From the NCBI RefSeq assembly GCF_013364155.1, contig NZ_CP054916.1:6445001-6509000 (forward strand): DNA of 64,000 nucleotides. Reading direction: 5' to 3'. The stretch comes from Streptomyces sp. NA02950 (GTDB taxonomy: Bacteria > Actinomycetota > Actinomycetes > Streptomycetales > Streptomycetaceae). The position numbers and the translations under genes are program-made. The stretch's first letter is position 1; the number at the start of each line of letters is the position of its first letter. Below are positions 61,491 through 64,000 of this stretch, one piece after another. Under the pieces are notes generated by a model, which saw only the letters and a program-made list of their open reading frames with translations, was not told the origin of the DNA and searched no databases.

Positions 61491-62660
61491 TCACGGCTCA
61501 TCGGTCCTGGACTCCAGGTCACGGCGGGTGTTCTCGCCGTAGACCCCGTCCGGGTCGCCCTTGACGTCATAGCGGTCCTGATAGCTGGAGACCGCGTCCT
61601 TGACCCCCTCGTCGTACTCGCCGTCCGCCGCGCCGAGGTACATCAGCAACTGCGTCAGCCGCTTCTGAAGCTCGCTGACCTCGGGTCCGCTGTCGCCCTC
61701 GCCCAGCACGGCCGGACCGGTGGGGTCCGGGCTCGTGGGCGGGGTGGAGGCCGGGCCGGTCGACTCTGTCGGCTTCGGCCCGGCCTTGGTGTGGGTCGCG
61801 GGGGCCGAGGCGGAGGCGCTCGGGAGCGCGGGGTCGACGTCGCGGCCCGGGCCGGAGCCGGAGTCTGTACGCGGGGCGCCGGATCCGTGCGCTCCGGCGG
61901 GCCCGGAGAGGCCGGGCCCCGAGGACGACGTGGGCCCGCCGGACCCGCCGCCGTCCTCGGACGCCCCGCCGCCGTTGTCGGCCGGGGAGCTGGGCCGGGT
62001 GGTCGCGAGCGTGCGTTCGCGCTTTCCGCCGCCGTCGTCCTCGTTGTCGCCGCCCAGCAGTCCGGTGCCGAAGGCGAGCGTCCCGGCCACGGCCACGGCG
62101 GCGGCGCCCGCGAGCATGATCGCGACGGGCTTGCGGCGGCTCTTGCGGTGGCGGCCGGAGGTGGCGTCGCCGGTGTCTCCGGCCGCGGCGTCCGCGTCCG
62201 GGTCACCGCTCCCGCCGGGGTCGCCGACGGGCTGGATCGCCTGGGTCGCGGCGGCGTCGGTCTCGGCGTCGGCGTCGGCGTCGGCCTTCGTGCCGCTGTC
62301 GGCGTCGGCGCTCGTGCCGGGGCCGGTGTCTGCGCCGGTGTCCGCCGTGCCGGTGCTCGGCTCCGTCTTTGCCTCCGCCTCCGTCTTTGCCTCCGCCTCC
62401 GTCTTTGCCTCCGCCTGCGCCTTTGCCTGCGCCTCCGCCTTTGACGGGCCGCGTTCGAACAGCCGCACATCGCGCGGACCGGGTCTGGTCACACTCTCCT
62501 CGGAGCGCGCGACAACGGGCCGCACATGCGTCGCCTCATCGGTGTCGCCCGCCGTCGAGACGGCGGTGGCAGCGGCGGCGGCGCGCGCTGCGCAGGCGCA
62601 CCCGGGGCGGCCGTTGGCGCGCGCCGGGGCCAAGCAGTGCGGGCAGGATTCTGCCGTCAC
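61491..62660 (-). CDS. Peptidoglycan-binding domain protein, single membrane anchor
   Basis: A 389-residue protein. The N-terminal cytosolic part has a zinc-ribbon-like start (SCPHCLAPARANGRPGCACA) and low-complexity Ala/Glu/Lys/Asp repeats. A membrane segment KPVAIMLAGAAAVAVAGTLAF is near residue 180, followed by a Ser/Pro/Gly linker and a C-terminal PG_binding_1 domain (VLGEGDSGPEVSELQKRLTQLLMYLG ... DGVYGENTRRDLE). It anchors to the wall from the membrane; similar proteins are frequent in Streptomyces. GTG 62660 with GGGAGGGAAAG upstream. Confidence 0.83.
   Translation of the reverse strand: MTAESCPHCLAPARANGRPGCACAARAAAAATAVSTAGDTDEATHVRPVVARSEESVTRPGPRDVRLFERGPSKAEAQAKAQAEAKTEAEAKTEAEAKTEPSTGTADTGADTGPGTSADADSGTKADADADAETDAAATQAIQPVGDPGGSGDPDADAAAGDTGDATSGRHRKSRRKPVAIMLAGAAAVAVAGTLAFGTGLLGGDNEDDGGGKRERTLATTRPSSPADNGGGASEDGGGSGGPTSSSGPGLSGPAGAHGSGAPRTDSGSGPGRDVDPALPSASASAPATHTKAGPKPTESTGPASTPPTSPDPTGPAVLGEGDSGPEVSELQKRLTQLLMYLGAADGEYDEGVKDAVSSYQDRYDVKGDPDGVYGENTRRDLESRTDEP
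62365..62440. repeat. Tandem 18-base coding repeats
   Basis: GCCTCCGCCTCCGTCTTT occurs in tandem, then degrades, encoding EAKTEA / EAKAQA repeats in the peptidoglycan-binding protein. A nearby GTCGGCGTC run adds Asp-Ala repeats. These vary easily by slippage. Confidence 0.75.
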
Positions 62661-62828
62661 GGGTCTTTCCCTCCCTGGATTCGCAGCGATTATGCGGCAT
62701 CCGATCGGCTTGCGCGCAGGTGTTCGTCCGCGGTGTGGGCCGCTGCGTGGACCCGCTCGGCGGGCCGTAACGGGGCATAAAGGTGAGGATGGGGTGAAGA
62801 TGGGAACCCGAGCAGCCGAGGAGTCGCC

Positions 62829-64000
62829 ATGGCGCAGGACGCCGGCCACCCGACTCCGGCGCCGGGCGCGCCGGGTCCGGTGGCAGCTGCCCCCTGGGAG
62901 GGCCGGCCGCAGCGTACCGTCCTGGTGGCCATCGGCGCGCTCCTGCTCGGACTGCTGCTCGCGGCCCTCGACAGCACGATCGTCTCCACCGCGCTGCCGA
63001 CGATCGTCGCCGACCTCGGCGGTCTGGAGCATCTGTCCTGGGTCGTCACGGCGTATCTGCTCGCCTCCACCGCCGCCACCCCGCTGTGGGGCAAGCTGGG
63101 TGACCAGTACGGGCGGAAGAAGCTCTTCCAGGCCGCGATCGTCCTCTTCCTGATCGGCTCGGCGCTGTGCGGCATCTCCCAGAACATGGGCGAGCTGATC
63201 GCCTTCCGCGCCCTCCAGGGGCTGGGCGGCGGGGGTCTGATCGTGCTGTCGATGGCCATCGTGGGCGATATCGTCCCGCCTCGTGAACGCGGCCGCTACC
63301 AGGGTCTCTTCGGCGGGGTCTTCGGCGCCACCAGTGTGCTCGGACCGCTGCTCGGCGGGCTCTTCGTCGACCAGCTCAGCTGGCGCTGGGTGTTCTACAT
63401 CAACCTGCCCCTCGGCATCGTCGCCCTCCTCGTCATCGCCACCGTGCTGCACATCCCGGCACGCCGCACCCCGCACACCATCGACTACCTCGGCACCGCC
63501 CTGATCGCCGCGGTCGCCGTCGCCCTGGTGCTGGTGGCCTCGCTCGGCGGTGTCACCTACGGCTGGGGCTCCTGGCAGATCGTCGGGCTCGCGGCGCTCG
63601 GCGCGGGGCTGCTGTTCGCCTTCGTACGGGTGGAGTCGCAGGCCGCGGAGCCGGTGCTGCCGCTGAAACTGTTCCGCAGCCGAACCTTCACCCTCTGCGC
63701 GGTGATCGGCTTCGTCGTCGGCTTCGCGATGTTCGGCAGCATGACGTATCTGCCGACCTTCCTCCAGGTCGTCCAGGGCGTCTCACCGACCGTCTCCGGC
63801 GTCCACATGCTCCCGATGGTCATCGGCATGCTGCTCGCCTCGACCGTCTCCGGGCATCTGGTCAGCGTCACCGGCCGCTACAAGGTCTTCCCGATCCTGG
63901 GCACCGCGGTCACCGCCGTCGGGCTGCTGCTCCTGCACCAGCTGGAGGCGACCAGCGGGGTGGTGGAGACCAGCGCGTACTTCTTCGTCTTCGGCAGCGG
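62829..64000 (+). CDS. MFS drug exporter, DHA2 family, 3' end outside the window
   Basis: At least 390 residues of an EmrB/QacA-type pump: ALDSTIVSTALPTIVADLGG in helix 1, motif A GKLGDQYGRKKLF, motif C-like GVFGATSVLGPLLGGLFVD and LPLGIVALLVI. ATG 62829 (MAQDAGHPTPAPG) with GAGGAG upstream. The open frame continues past the right edge. It is different from, and only moderately similar to, the pump at 15702. No regulator gene is next to it in the window. Confidence 0.9.
   Translation, partial: MAQDAGHPTPAPGAPGPVAAAPWEGRPQRTVLVAIGALLLGLLLAALDSTIVSTALPTIVADLGGLEHLSWVVTAYLLASTAATPLWGKLGDQYGRKKLFQAAIVLFLIGSALCGISQNMGELIAFRALQGLGGGGLIVLSMAIVGDIVPPRERGRYQGLFGGVFGATSVLGPLLGGLFVDQLSWRWVFYINLPLGIVALLVIATVLHIPARRTPHTIDYLGTALIAAVAVALVLVASLGGVTYGWGSWQIVGLAALGAGLLFAFVRVESQAAEPVLPLKLFRSRTFTLCAVIGFVVGFAMFGSMTYLPTFLQVVQGVSPTVSGVHMLPMVIGMLLASTVSGHLVSVTGRYKVFPILGTAVTAVGLLLLHQLEATSGVVETSAYFFVFGS

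Noticed and set aside
1..64000. CRISPR arrays, rRNA genes, PKS or NRPS modules, replication origin
   Set aside because: None seen: no regularly spaced repeats, no ribosomal RNA, no KS/AT/A/C domain motifs, no DnaA box cluster.

Overview
The window is very GC-rich and reads as a Streptomyces chromosome: coding strands carry G or C at most third codon positions, GTG starts are common, and several gene blocks have the order known in that genus. These include fasR next to fabD, aceE followed by a DUF3052 gene and an AhpE-type peroxiredoxin, and a run of TerD/TerC-like genes. Left to right: (1) 0-5.3 kb: the fabD start and fasR (fatty acid synthesis control), a pirin, a beta-lactamase-like hydrolase, a MerR regulator with a perfect operator, and a DUF1023 hydrolase. 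(2) 5.3-8.7 kb: a decayed mobile patch with a frameshifted tyrosine recombinase, an internally deleted serine resolvase and remnants, around one intact flavin-type (PPOX) gene. (3) 8.7-19 kb: regulator/target pairs (TetR-SDR, a NarL-type two-component system, TetR-MFS exporter, DUF1304-TetR), several with visible operators, and a second DUF1023 hydrolase.

(4) 19-21.4 kb: a papain-like cysteine protease fused to a six-repeat PLL-like lectin domain, followed by a small chagasin-type (I42) inhibitor gene. (5) 22-36 kb: aceE, DUF3052, peroxiredoxin, then a large Ter stress block: three TerD genes, a DUF475/TerC-like membrane protein, a TerA-like protein, a CitE-like aldolase, a fused PRTase-TRSP-StiP enzyme and a HAD phosphatase. 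(6) 36-39.5 kb: an O-methyltransferase, a DUF4383 membrane protein, a FmdB zinc ribbon and a coiled-coil protein.

(7) 39.6-51.4 kb: an accessory region beginning at tRNA-Val(UAC). Its core is a complete lasso peptide cluster on the minus strand, in the order precursor, cyclase, RRE, leader peptidase, PCMT-like methyltransferase, with a divergent TPR regulator. The precursor predicts the core GTNNFDTADDTQYKNA with a Gly1-Asp9 ring holding an Asp6-Thr7 step. Together with the methyltransferase this predicts an aspartimide-modified lasso peptide, which is the most exciting system in the window. Around it lie broken genes: a frameshifted zinc ribbon, a truncated acyltransferase, an IS110 remnant and a frameshifted histidine phosphatase, plus an intact von Willebrand A protein. 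(8) 51.7-64 kb: mostly envelope and metal genes: MASE1 protein, alpha/beta hydrolase, lytic transglycosylase, DedA, an iron-box-controlled DoxX, a PhoD phosphatase whose Shine-Dalgarno lies in a long hairpin, a secreted HNH nuclease, a yybP-ykoY manganese riboswitch in front of a GDT1-type transporter, a HAD phosphatase, a peptidoglycan-binding protein and a partial MFS exporter.

Coordinates were read by eye from the sequence. Family names come from recognised motifs and known synteny, not from a database search.
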